The notes under the pieces: model-generated
Databases searched by the model: none
What the model was told of the DNA's origin: nothing
The model's input: only the letters and a program-made list of their open reading frames with translations
Made by a program: the position numbers and the translations under genes
Shown: piece by piece, positions 34,001-45,329 of the stretch
Position numbering within the stretch: the first letter of the stretch is position 1
Layout: the number at the start of each line of letters is the position of its first letter
Origin: Nematostella vectensis
Lineage: Eukaryota > Cnidaria > Anthozoa > Actiniaria > Edwardsiidae
Assembly: GCF_932526225.1 (NCBI RefSeq)
Contig: NC_064042.1
Coordinates: 6,813,540 to 6,877,539 of the forward strand
Length of the DNA stretch: 64,000 nt
Direction: 5' to 3'

Positions 34001-36343
34001 GATCTAATCGACTGTATCGTCGGATGTTTCTCCTCACACGAGAATTAATAGACTTAAACTTATAACTTACAGCTCTTGTAGATCCGGATTATAGCGAAAC
34101 ACGTTTGATGGCAGACGTAAAATCTTTGTCCCTGACAGGTCTCTGTTTAGGTAAAATTGTCAGATTAATTAAAAAAGGTAAAATTCCATGAAGGGTTTTA
34201 TATCCATTACTCGCAAAAGAAGCGCTAATAGCGCGCGCTACCGCCACATCTGGCGAGTCACGATGGATAATGAGTAATAACCCTATTCATACACTTACAG
34301 GATTCTCAGCTCGGGGTAGTTGATAAGGCCAGACGCACTTATCTCTGTAAGCGGATTATCTCGAAGATCCCTGGTGATTAATTAGAAGCTATATTTGAGA
34401 TCGGCGCATCCATGAAGTATTAACTAGACAGGATATATCTACGCATAATCTATGGAACAATCTATAGTGCTAGTTATCTGCATAAACACATGTGCATCGA
34501 ATCCTGAAAGACCAAAGTAAAAATAAAATCTATTTACATCTCATCAGCATAATGCGAGAAAATTGCGGGCAAAATTAGTTGGCAGATTGCAAAATAAATA
34601 TTCGGTATAGATATATGTCCCTTTTTTTACATGATGCAACAAACATTCTGAAAATAAAGTGACACACGCCTGCTGTTTCTAAGCTTCAAGCCTAAACAGA
34701 CGGATGGGGGGGGGGGGGGGGGTAAAAATAACTGCCTCCTGGATTCAATGCTAGTGCACTGGTCACACTACTCGGCACTACGCCGGCCACTGTATCACTT
34801 ACAAGTAAGTAATGGTTGACTTGACGGTGAACTCCGGGATTTTCTTGATACTGTTTCCCTTAAGTTTTCTGTTGAACGATTAAAAGGGACTCAAATGATA
34901 CTTGCGCTCAAGTGTTAACTTGGAATACCCGCTTTTACTTACAGTGTTCGCAGTGATCTGAGACCGTCCAATGAACCTTTCGAGATCCCCTCGAGCCCAT
35001 TGTGCGCTAAGTATCTAAGGCACAGAGGTAATAGAAATGATTAAAATAAGATGAAGGTTATTGGAAAAAGATTATAATTGAATATGGTATCGCCAACAGA
35101 CAAATGGTGGACAATATTGTTTTAATGATTAAAAACCTGTTAATATAACGATGCAACTTTACTCGCCAAACCATGGCTCAGATTGTATTCTACTCACTGA
35201 TATGATGCCTTTTTTAAATACTATTATTTTGTTGAAAGTCTTTGACTGACGAAATTCGGCGATACGGACCTCGAGAAAGCTGATTTGTCTTGTTTTTCAT
35301 TAACGGTAACTATTGTTGCACATAAAAAGAGAGAAATCAGTGCCCGCGAGCAGGAAATATTCCCCTTTCCCACATAACATTCAATACAACTTTAATACTA
35401 AAAAACGCGTACAGCCCGGGAAAACAATGGCAGTCCACACAAACCCAACGCCTCTCCCCTTCCTAGCCTCGTATTGGTGCGAACGTCATTTCCAGTCTCG
35501 CGCTGCTGCCAACTTACAAATCTGTAAGGTTTCCAAGTCCATTGAACATTCCTTGCTTGATTCGTCGGATGTTATTGTGCGATAAATCACTGGAATTTTT
35601 TAAAAAAGATTTTTCACTTGTTTTGCTGATAGTTTATTCGATAAGGGGTCGATGATTTGAAACAAAACGTCGTCCTCTACGCAGGGCTTATGTATGTATG
35701 TAAAACGAGATAGAGGTGTGAGAATGTTGGTGATAGTGGTGGGGGGGGGGGGGAGAGGGAGGCATCGTTGATCGTTGGCGTTATGAAGATGATAACATTG
35801 AACAACACTGCTTGGACGGATTTAATTTTTATGTCTTCAAAATTATTGGTTGCATTGTCTCTCCCCCTACAGCGAAAACCAAGGCGGCAATTGAGCACTT
35901 TGTTATTGAGAACCTTGCCACCAGGATACTCACAGTTTAGTAAAGTTTGTGTCATTGGTGCACTTGGATGACGGGAAGGTGGTCAAATAAAGATTTCTGC
36001 ACGTTCTGAAAAAAGTTAGTTTTCGACTAAGACAGAAGCACGTAAAAGATCAAGATCTGTTATCAAACACCAAGGTTTATCCAATAAGATTAAACAAGGT
36101 CCTTAATATTTTTTACGAATATTATGTAGGGCGTACTGTGGCGGTACTCCCTATACTTAAACAGGGAATGTGTATATATCCCCCTCCTTAAAGAAAGAGT
36201 CCCGCCTTCCACAAAAAATTCAATCTCTAAACCAAAAAAGCATTAACTACTTCTTACATTGAGCGCCCATAGATGATTCTTGCAAAGCTGTGAGATGCTT
36301 CTAATACGATTATGATAAGAGCAAAGGGTACAATTTGTTTCAT
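31025..36343 (-). CDS. Glycoprotein-hormone-type leucine-rich repeat GPCR (FSHR/LHCGR/TSHR class)
   Basis: Nine minus-strand exons: 36343-36258, 36005-35934, 35589-35518, 35014-34943, 34868-34803, 34370-34299, 34142-34071, 33629-33561 and 32957-31025. All junctions are phase 2; total 2514 nt, 837 residues. Exon 1 is a signal peptide (MKQIVPFALIIIVLEASHSFA). Exon 2 holds a Cys-rich cap. Each following small exon (66-72 nt) carries about one leucine-rich repeat, for example DLSHNNIRRI. The last exon has the hinge with HFHCC (about 242-246), PDAFNPCEDILG (about 346-357), seven helices (about 361-626), LERYYTI at the end of helix 3 and NPYLY in helix 7. A Ser/Arg-rich cytoplasmic tail of about 210 residues follows. 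One-LRR-per-exon with an intronless transmembrane part is the classic gene plan of type A LGRs, including the sea anemone receptor. Expected to be a Gs-coupled plasma-membrane receptor; the ligand is unknown. Confidence 0.95.
34700..34726. repeat. Poly-G tract in a receptor intron
   Basis: A run of about 17 G within the intron 34371-34802, followed by TAAAAATAACTGCC. Confidence 0.8.
35735..35760. repeat. Poly-G tract in a receptor intron
   Basis: GGTGATAGTGGT is followed by about 14 G, then AGAGGGAGGC, in the intron 35590-35933. Confidence 0.7.
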
Positions 36344-39300
36344 CTTGCTGCGTCAATGTGCAATCCTATGGCCCTTGAACAAACTGCAATCAGATGCATC
36401 AAATACGATATAATACTGCCATTGGAGGCCACGCCCATTCCTGGACAGAGGAAGAGGGGGTTATGCTAGGAGAAGAAATAAAATGAAAATATAGGAATAC
36501 GTATATAGACCAGTAATCGTGATTTTCAAGGGTAGTGAAAAAACGATGATTATGATTCTCTTAAAAGATTATGAAAAACCTAATTTAACTTTTACCCTAT
36601 AGCTTAAATGGACTTTTTTTTGGTTTTTATCTTAACACTCATCAATCAAGATATTCCTGCTAGAAGCATTTCATACAAAATATCTTGCGCTTTATTACAT
36701 TTTTTTTTGTTGCCCGTGCAAGTGCAACTCGTTAAAATTAAATTTAATCCTTCTATCAAATTTCATTCAAATGCAGAATAAAGCAATCTTTGTCTATGTG
36801 AATGCTTATATCTCGCTTCTCTATCCCAAGGGCAATGAAAAGCCTTATTAGTCAATTTTTCTAATAGTCGAAGACTAAATGTTGTCGCTGCGGTTTTTCT
36901 CCATATCTCCAATAACAATATTCAATAACTAGGTATTGTATATCGTTTCATACATAGGGGAAATACCAATATTCTCCTTTAGATTTTGCTTATTATTTCT
37001 ATAATGAATTAGTTGCCATCTTATATCATTTGTAAGACCCACTATACAAAGTGCTCGTTTTAAAGGTTTATTGTTGTGTAGGCTTGTTATCGCAAAATTA
37101 ATTTGCCGCTTAGCCCATAGATATGTTCACCACGGGTGGTCACAAAATTATCTGATCTTCAAGCGAATTTCTACTATTTCTCTGCCAATATTTCCGCGGA
37201 AACGACCAATCTTACACAATACAATCTATGGTGAATTAGGAACTTTGATCTAAATCGAATAATTTGTCAGTGTTCATGTGAAAGAAGTCGCGATAATAAC
37301 TTAGCAATATCATCACAGAAAAAGCGGTGTGGTCTGTGGTAATTATGGCGGAAACACAGTTTATTTTGATTGTAACTACAGCAATTTCGGGGATCTATGT
37401 ATTTAAACAATAATAGATAGATCCAATACATAGCTATCCATGCGAGTAATATGTCATTTGCGATGCTTTCGTAATTTTGTAAATACTCGTATAGACTGAA
37501 TAGCCCATTTAATTTGGTATTGCTTTGACACCAGGTGGTTCGTAAGTCACTGTATTTTTTAAACCGTTTTTATAATTAGAAGACCTCGCCAATAACATAA
37601 ATAGATTATGTCCATTTGGGGGTTGAGGTGAATTGCCCCAAATAAATATGAAGAAAATAAAAGAGAAATTCCAGCATCTATCTTCCACAAGATATAATTT
37701 AATCACGCTAATTTTGAGGAAATAAAAACAGGCCACTGAAGTTGAGCATCGTGTATAAATTTTAGCACTGTATCTTTTGTGCGAGATAACGATGAAATTT
37801 TTAAAGGCCATGGTAATCTGCCAGGTTTGTAACAAATTGATGCAAAATTTCCTAGATTGTTTATTGAAAAGCCTTTTTTGTGAGCAATAATGGCTCTATT
37901 TTTGAAATGTATGACTTGATACTTATCTTTTTAAATCAGTTTTTGCATCTGAAAAATTCATTTTGTTGTTTCAGAATCACCTTATTATATATACAACCAC
38001 TGCCTGAAGGGTTATAAACAAAATCAAAATATACCTATTCCCCTTGAAGTAAAAGGGTATTTTCTTTTTGGTGTACCTCAATGCAGGGCTCCTTCGCTTT
38101 GTATTTGCAGTGCGATACTTCAGGAAGCTTTTCCCATTAGAAAGCCAGTCTTTTTCTTGCGATTTGCGCACACAATAAACTACTCAAGCGACGCTTATTC
38201 GGCCAGTTTAGCTGTTTTATCGCACTTATCTTCCCGTCTCCTCGACTCAGCCAAGAAGGCAAGGCCTGAAGGATCGCGTGGTTTGTTGATAACGGCTTAT
38301 ATTTGTCAGTTGTAAATCAACAGGCACACGCACGATCCACGAAGACCCGCTCCCTTTATATCGATGGCTTTCCGCATTTGAAAGTGTCTTGTACTGAAAC
38401 CCCTTGTGTAATTAACTAGGATTCCGCTAACACCTCGACAGTAACAGGAAGGCCGGTGTCTTGGACTCGTTTATGTTACGCGTACGATGCATTTGCGTAC
38501 CAATACATCTTGATCAAGGTCGGAGATGTGATTGGGTCGAGTGACCTAGAACAATCGCTTATACGGTCGGTGAACTATAGTTATGCTAACAGCCCCTTGA
38601 GCCAAATACCCAATAACCGTAACAAGATTTTGCATTTAGCTATTGTCAATTAGTGTGTTTATCTATTTTAACATAACAACCATGTGATTTGCAAACCGAG
38701 GCTATGAATTTGAAATAGACTAGTGGCTACTTAACAGTTCGTTTGATGGGCCTTTTTGCCTGTTAATGAACACAAGGACATCAAAAACTGTGATAGCTTT
38801 AAGAAAATGCCGGATATAGACTTATAAAACGCCGGAATCAATGAAAAATGGGCGCTTTTCAACCTGTGCCGCGACAATTTGGCAAACCGCTCCCTAAAAT
38901 CCTTAAAGCGCTTTTAAAAAGATGTTGTTTTAAGATTAAAATTTTTAAAGCACAAAGATCTTAGGAGACGCATCCTGTTTTTTTTTATTGGTTAGTTGTT
39001 TTGGTCCGATACGCATGATATTTTAAAAGCTGAAGTGTAAGGTGCTTCGTGAGGATGGCGTCAGGTGATGACGTGGGTCGGCGCACGAAATCTCGTCGGA
39101 TCTAATCTCCTTTTCGCTTCTTACTCACGCTACGCACTCTGTCATGTACACAACACTCCCCGTGAGAAATTGTGTCTTTTTGTTGGAGGAAGGGGGGGGG
39201 GGGGGGTGGGTAGGGGAAGCTAGGCTTACCTTGGATCCGCGATTTAACCACAATCAAGCAGAAATCACTGGGCTGGTTTTGGTGTCTAGTGAACTGTCAA

Positions 39301-39520
39301 ATCACAAAGAAATGATAAAATAACTAAATTAACTAATAACTAATTTACAATTCTTAGATTCATAGACAGCACGTTAGAAAAAGTAATTTTTCATGGGGAT
39401 TTTACAGATCATAATTCATATCTATTCGCAAATATAAACGTTTGCCACATCAAACAGGGAAAACCAAGAAAGGAAATAATTTGTTGAAGACGTTTAGAGT
39501 AGCAGAAGTCAAATCGCGAT
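36344..39520. other. Gene-poor spacer upstream of the receptor
   Basis: AT-rich and without a convincing exon. It includes a short ORF at about 39055-39105 (ATGGCGTCAGGTGATGACGT, then Arg/Lys codons to TAA), which carries a CRE-like TGATGACGT and could be a first exon or uORF. A G run of about 16 lies near 39191-39206. Confidence 0.35.
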
Positions 39521-40331
39521 CTATTTGGCACCACTTAACGTGAATGGCCACATTGCGCGGCGCCATCGTGTTAACTCGCTTGTCAAACTGGCCCATTATA
39601 GCCTCATTTAACCCTTGAATGAGAAAACTGTCAAATCAAAACCCGATTTCATTGCCTAAAAAGGAATCTTCACTTACAGAGAGTTTAAGGCTTCTTGATA
39701 GAAAATAGGTCCTAAATCAATAATGACATGTATAAAATGCCGTTTGATTACCGGAAAATCGTCGCAAAATCACCGCATTTATTATATACCGATTTTGATA
39801 TGGTCGCTTTTACTGTAATCACTGACAAACTATGAATTTGTTATTGCCGGGTTTCACGCCGGGCACAAAACACTCCAAAAGCGGCAGGGTTTTCCGTGTC
39901 AAATCGCCATCTTGGACGGGGCACGTTTTCAGAGGACTGGTGCCGAATTTACGAATCTGCTCGGGCCCTATGTTCTAAAGCTCGTAGGATTTTCGCTAGC
40001 TTCGGAAAATAAGATCGGATGGCGGTAAGGCACAGACGGAAGAACAAGGTTTGATTTGGTATCAAACACGGCCAGAATTTCGCGCGGTTCCTGCGCCTAT
40101 TCTTCAAAGGGATACGGTCTTTCCGCGACTTTTCCCAAAATGTCTTGAATGCAGTTATTTTGAGTCCCGATTTTATTTTTACGTCGAAAGAATTTATTGA
40201 AAATCAGCAGGGTAGTCCGATTCTTGAATCCCTGAATGTCTTCGCTATGATTTTTGTTTTGTAGATTTCTCCTCTGTTCTCGCGCGATTATTTTTGAAAC
40301 CTCACTCTAATTTTCAAGTTTAATTGTAAAT
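39521..40331 (+). promoter_or_regulatory. GC-richer promoter-like region
   Basis: Local GC and CpG content rises against the AT-rich surroundings (GCGCGGCGCCATCG near 39556, GCCGGGTTTCACGCCGGG near 39846). A YY1-like site is present as CGCCATCTTGGA on the plus strand near 39906-39917. It precedes the stop-containing coding-like frame at 40332. The promoter role is inferred. Confidence 0.3.
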
Positions 40332-40512
40332 ATGCCAAAGAGGTTTAGTCTCGGAGAGTAAATGCGAGAGGCTAAATTAAAGTGACAGAATGTGATGGAC
40401 TCTTCGTGAGAACTGCAGGACCTGGAGGATGAGTTTTCTTCCCTTTAGCAAAGCATCGCTGAGAAGAAACTTGAAAGCGAAGCGAGAAAAGCTGAGAAGG
40501 CTTAGCAGAAAG
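40332..40512 (+). pseudogene. Decayed coiled-coil exon
   Basis: From an ATG at 40332 one frame reads MPKRFSLGE, stop, MREAKLK, stop, QNVMDSS, stop, ELQDLEDEFSSL, stop, QSIAEKKLESEARKAEKA, stop, QKG, and then meets a GTATTT donor-like site at 40513. Five in-frame stops interrupt an otherwise coherent charged coiled-coil composition. Each stop is one transition from a Gln or Arg codon. I do not recognise the parent protein. It could be a pseudogene exon or transposon remnant; chance cannot be excluded for so short a frame. Confidence 0.35.
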
Positions 40513-42773
40513 GTATTTATAAAGAACCAAATAGAATGTGTTTACATATAATACTTATTTTGTAGAAATGCAGTGCTTATAGAAAAGGAATCGAAAGGAA
40601 AGGACATATTTGTTTTAGCCAGACTTGCGCATTATTTTACGCTATCGTGTTATTTAAGAGGGGTGATTTATTGAGTTATAAATTATAGTCAAATTGTTGG
40701 TTCTTTTAGATCGAAAGATTGTTTCGTCAAAGAAATAACACATGGAATAGAACTAAAAAAACCCGGCGCGAGCGTTGCTATGGTAGCTTATAAACAATAA
40801 TTATTCTTTGTTGTGAAAGTATTTTCAGTTTCAACAGCGCTTCAGTTTATTGTATTCTTGGATAAACTTGTTCTTAACGAAACTCAAGTGAAACCAAATA
40901 TGATAATCATTTAAGTTACATCAGAAAACTGAGTCAAATCAAAATAGTTAAGTAAGACTTAGTACTTAATTGGATTCTAAATTCTGAGTTCTTCCAAACA
41001 GATGACTTGTAGTTTCATGTTGGTCTAATTATTATCTTTGTTTGTTTGTTTCATATTTGATGGCTACATGGATATTCTCTTCAGATTAGTGATATCCTCA
41101 ATAGAAAATAGATAGCAGTAATTAGGTTATTATATTATCAGGCTATATTTAAATGTAATCAATAACCTTACTCTGCATAGCAGTTAAAAATAGGTAGGTA
41201 GATTTAGACAGTCGTATGGAAGGTAACAGTCAGGAAGGAGGCAGTCAGCAGGGGTTTTTAAATGGAAATGCAGTGTCTATGAGGAGGAAGAATCCGACAT
41301 GCTTCACTGAGGGAGGGGTCATGCTACCTGCTATAGTGATGTGCAAGCTTTAAAATATCTTAGGGGTAAGAATTACTGTTGACTACACCCAAAGTGCTGT
41401 CACTTAGGGTTACGCTACTAACGTTTACATGTTTCCATTATTTCTCTGTTGTTTTTTATCTTGCCTTAACATACATCCAGAACATGTTTGATGTACACAC
41501 ACTTTGTGTACAAGATATAAATGTTGCATCCAAACATTTCTTGGTGGCTGATTGCCATAGCTCTAAGAGTAAAAAAATAAAGGTATGTAATCCTGTAAAA
41601 AATAGCATGTTTGATGTACTCTGAGGTGGATTGTCTCCTTAAAAAGGTGAGTAAAAAGATGTAAGAGGCTAATTTGATAGAAAAAAAAAAAGAATCTATT
41701 TGTAAGCATCCAATGGTTAAATGCTTTTTTTATGAATGATAGACTTTGATAGGTGATGAAATATTTTTTTAAAATAAAATGTTTGATTTTCTATTATCTT
41801 TATTGAACTTTTTTTGTAAATTATCTTATGGCAGCCTAAGACAGAGTTGGTATACTTTCTACTTATCCCATTATCTTTACAAATGCTAAATGCAGATCTC
41901 TTATGTTATACAATTACAAATTACAGCAAATAAAAAAAAAATACATATTTGTATGTTAATTTTGGAATACATTTGATCAATATATTATTTCAAATCATCA
42001 GCAACTCTTTTTTTATGAATAAGAACATTGTTATTGTGATGCAGTGAGGTCTATGATAAACTTGAACACAGTATTTCAATGATGCAAAATCTGGGTTTAG
42101 AAAAGTTGTTTGGAAGTAAAGCTGTTCACTCACAAGAGTGCATGTTGGCAGAGCATTTACTGTATTGTGTTCTTACATAAAAAGTGTGATTGATCTGCTT
42201 TCAGCATAAAATAAAGTGGCTACCTAATGCAGGTTCATAAGAAATGTAAGGAAACTGGAATTGTATATCCCTTAGTAAATATGTAATGTATATACTAGAA
42301 TCAGGGAAGAAATAAACAACATTCGTCTATGGTACTAAAATTAAAATACTTTAATATATTGGTAATTATTCTTTATTGAGGTTTTCAAAATCCTATGCAA
42401 CAAAATGTTGCAAATGTTCACACATATTTTTTTTGTATATACTGTACAAAGTGATCTATACTATCTGAAAATAATAGTTATGTAATATTTGAATTCTGAG
42501 GCATAATACTGTAATGCTGATATATTTATATATATTTTGATATATCCATAACTATTAATTCTTGCCAATATTTATTCTGTCACACAACAGTTTTTTGACA
42601 TTCATTGCTTAAAGCAATTAAGGATTTAGCAAAAAAGTAAAAATTTATTTGAAAAATATTTATATAATCTTACTTCAATTTTAGAAGTGCTCGTGCCTTT
42701 TATGGTAATAGAGACAATTTAATAAATACTTTATTCATAAGATAATAAATAATATAAGATTATCATATCAATT

Positions 42774-42775
<2 letters not shown>
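40513..42775. other. AT-rich spacer
   Basis: Strongly AT-rich, with many A and T runs. No exon-like frame with splice sites was recognised; an 81-codon ORF at 41379-41624 has no family features. Confidence 0.4.

Positions 42776-42821
<46 letters not shown>
42776..42821. repeat. (TA)n microsatellite
   Basis: About 21 uninterrupted AT dinucleotides. Confidence 0.95.
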
Positions 42822-42823
<2 letters not shown>

Positions 42824-42929
42824 CAATATTTATTGAATTGTTACATATTTTGTAACCTCTATTTCTGAAATAAATCTTGCAATTTCATACTCCTGCCAGA
42901 TATTTTCTATTAATATAGATATACTTAAA

Positions 42930-43840
42930 GTAGGAGTCCCTCACTAGAGTTGTCCCTTGAATAGAGGTGTCTCTTGTTGGTAGAGTTGTCACTAGAATAG
43001 AATGTCCATAAAATAGAGGTGCCCTTTGAATAGAAGTGTCCCTTGAATAGAGATGTCCATTGAATAAAGTTGTCCATAAAACAAAAGTGTTCTTTGAATA
43101 TCATAGAGGTTCTATCTTGAGTTAAGGAGAGATAATGCAGTTGAATAGAGGTATTCTTTGAATAGAGGTGTCAATTTCATAAAGGTGTCCCTTGAATAGA
43201 GGGTCCCTTGTATAGACAGTGATCCTGAATATAATGAGGATCATGACAACCATACGACAACAGAGACTGCAGAAAAGCACTGAATTCAATATCTATTTTT
43301 CGTCAGGAATCTCATCTTACTAAAAATAATGCATTGTCTGCCTGGATAGAGGTGCCCTTCGAATAGAGGTATAACTTGAATAGAGATGTTCATTGAATAA
43401 AGTTGTCCATAAAACAAAAGTATTCCTTGAGTTAAGGAGAGATATGCCATTGAATAGATGTATTCTTTGAATAGAGGTGTCCCTTGAATAGAGGTGTTCC
43501 TTGTATAGAGGTGTTCCTTGAATAGAGGTGTCCCTTGAATAGAGGTTTCCTTTGAATAGAGGTGTCTCTTGAATAGAGGTGTCCCTTGAATAGAGGTGTC
43601 CCTTGAATAGAGGTTTCCTTTGAATAGAGGTTTCCCTTGAATAGAGGTGTCCCTTGAATAGAGGTGTCATTTGAATAGAGGTGTTCCTTGTATAGAGGTG
43701 TCTCTTGAATAGAGGTGTCCCTTGTATAGAGGTGTCCCTTGAATAGAGGTGTCCTTTTAATAGAGGTGTCCCTTGAATAGAGGTGTCATTTGAATAGAGG
43801 TGTTCCTTGAATAGAAGTGTTCATTGGAAAGAGGTTAGAA
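42930..43840. repeat. Minisatellite of about 17 bp per unit
   Basis: The unit is TTGAATAGAGGTGTCCC with variants (TTTCC, GTTCC, GTCAT, TATAGA). It is degenerate at 42930-43210 and 43340-43470 and more regular at 43470-43820. It is interrupted at about 43215-43330 by unrelated sequence that matches the ORF at 44274 in inverted orientation. A 116-codon minus-strand ORF here is purely repeat-encoded. Confidence 0.9.
43215..43277 (+). repeat. Inverted copy of the 44166-44226 segment
   Basis: GACAGTGATCCTGAATATAA and the following 40 bases match the minus strand of 44226-44166 with few changes. Both copies read DSDPEYNED in translation. The two copies face each other about 0.9 kb apart. Confidence 0.8.
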
Positions 43841-44076
43841 AACAGTAAAAACGAGAATGTCAGTTTTTGTGTTGTGGAATTCCACAAGTGTTCCATTCTC
43901 CATAAAAAAAGGAAGAACAACCTGCGATCGGCGTGTATTGTACGCTAGTCTCAGCTCCTTGTTTTCGGAGACAAAAAGGGACACCATATGCCCGGTCTTC
44001 ATTCCTTTAAGCTGGCGTTTGAAAAATTCCAATCACCTCTTCTGATGTGAAGCCGGACAAAGTAACGCAAAACACC

Positions 44077-44274
44077 TTAAATAAACGGATCGAAAAAAAG
44101 TGCAGAACTTCTTCCTTCTTGTCCTTGGAAATAAAAAAAAATGGACAAGCAAAACCGCCGAGAGTTTTTGCCAGTCTTCGTTGTCGTAGGGTTGTCATAA
44201 TCCTCGTTATATTCAGGATCACTGTCATCAAGGACAAGAGCGAGCACTTCTTCACGACTGTAGCGAGCCGCCAT
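44077..44274 (-). CDS. Short acidic ORF, possible transposase-like N-terminus
   Basis: An ATG at 44274 lies in a YY1-like AAAATGGCGGCT context. The frame runs 65 residues: MAARYSREEVLALVLDDSDP, an acidic NEDYDN stretch, a basic GKNSRR patch, then hydrophobic and low-complexity sequence to a stop. A RY..EE.L...DDSD start recalls the N-termini of piggyBac-type transposase proteins, but no catalytic domain follows. It is likely a fragment or first exon of a mobile-element gene; a second open stretch lies at 44032-43835. Part of the frame is duplicated in inverted orientation at 43215. Confidence 0.3.
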   Translation of the reverse strand: MAARYSREEVLALVLDDSDPEYNEDYDNPTTTKTGKNSRRFCLSIFFYFQGQEGRSSALFFDPFI

Positions 44275-44399
44275 TTTGAAAACCCCGCCAGACTCACGCG
44301 TGCATCCGCTGATCAAAAGTACAGGCGAACATTGCCGATTTTAGGACACTTTGTGCCCGGCGTGTTTTCTCTCTTTGACGATAAATATTCGCCTTGATC

Positions 44400-45203
44400 G
44401 CTCGAGCGTTTGTCGCTTTAAATATCTGAAAAGGGCGGAGAAAATTACCTATCTCGCTCGCTAATTGGAGTTAAAAAAACAGCAGAACTGCGATGGCATA
44501 TAAAAGCTTCCGGAAACCAGGGGGATATCCCCACACACGTAAATGGATGGAAATATTTAATTACATTCTCATGCATTTAGAATCTCTCATTTATCACGTA
44601 GGACAGCTTTATTTGAGCCCTGGCCTCTAGGACGTGCTTCATAAAAAGCCAAGTTCAACTTTTGCTAAATTTAAAGAAAAGAGTATTTCCAGGCCATATA
44701 ATCAGCTTAAAACCTACCCTGAGAACTTTCATTAAAAAGGGGGAGGAATTGTTAAAAAAAAGGGTCTTTAAGAGGCGCAGTATTTGTTGACGTGTGTTGC
44801 GTGTGTTTGTCTTGGTTGTCAAGGACAGTATAAGGGTGAAATAGCCGAACAATTATGCTGTCGTGATTCCATCCTTTTCTATTGTTTACGAATTGTTTAT
44901 GTATTTTCTATCTAAAGTAATTTGACACTGAAACTGGCACAATTGATTAGTTTGATTAATTACAACCTTATTACCCTTAAAAAGTTGACCTTTCCCGCCT
45001 TTTTACGACTCTTTTTGAGGTCCATTTGATAACCGACCTGCGCTATTTTCTCACTAGAATGCGGTAGATAAATAAACTATATGCGTATTTTAAAAGGTCG
45101 AATTCAATGCCAAACGAATGATATTGCTTTGGTAAAATCGATAGGACTTATTATATTCTAGGGACAACTCTCACTTGAATTTTTCTGTTCGAAAAATTTC
45201 CAG
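44400..45203. other. Spacer, no gene seen
   Basis: AT-rich with scattered short GC patches; no supportable feature. Confidence 0.4.
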
Positions 45204-45329
45204 AACCTTTTTGATAGAAAAGACAGCAGCTGTTGTTCCATATACCGAGAAACGCCTGACAGAAAAAGTGGAGGAAAACCTGAGATACATATCATTGCTG
45301 TTATCGGTTCGATATCAGAAGGTCAATGA
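45204..45329 (+). other. Exon-like open frame, unidentified
   Basis: A TTTCCAG acceptor-like site at 45197-45203 precedes a 41-codon frame beginning NLFDRKDSSCC and ending KPEIHIIAVIGSISEGQ, stop. The last part has a hydrophobic strand pattern similar to the KIVVMVSIGSLKDQG strand of the Tctex-1 proteins at 24 and 27 kb. That likeness is short and may be chance. No partner exons were found. Confidence 0.2.

Noticed and set aside
33751-34048. Overlapping ORFs in a GC-richer receptor intron
   Set aside because: Three frames are open at once in a C/T-rich intron, so openness reflects composition.
43320-43670. 116-codon minus-strand ORF rich in RDTSIQ repeats
   Set aside because: It is encoded entirely by the 17-bp minisatellite; no frame is expected to be kept by selection.
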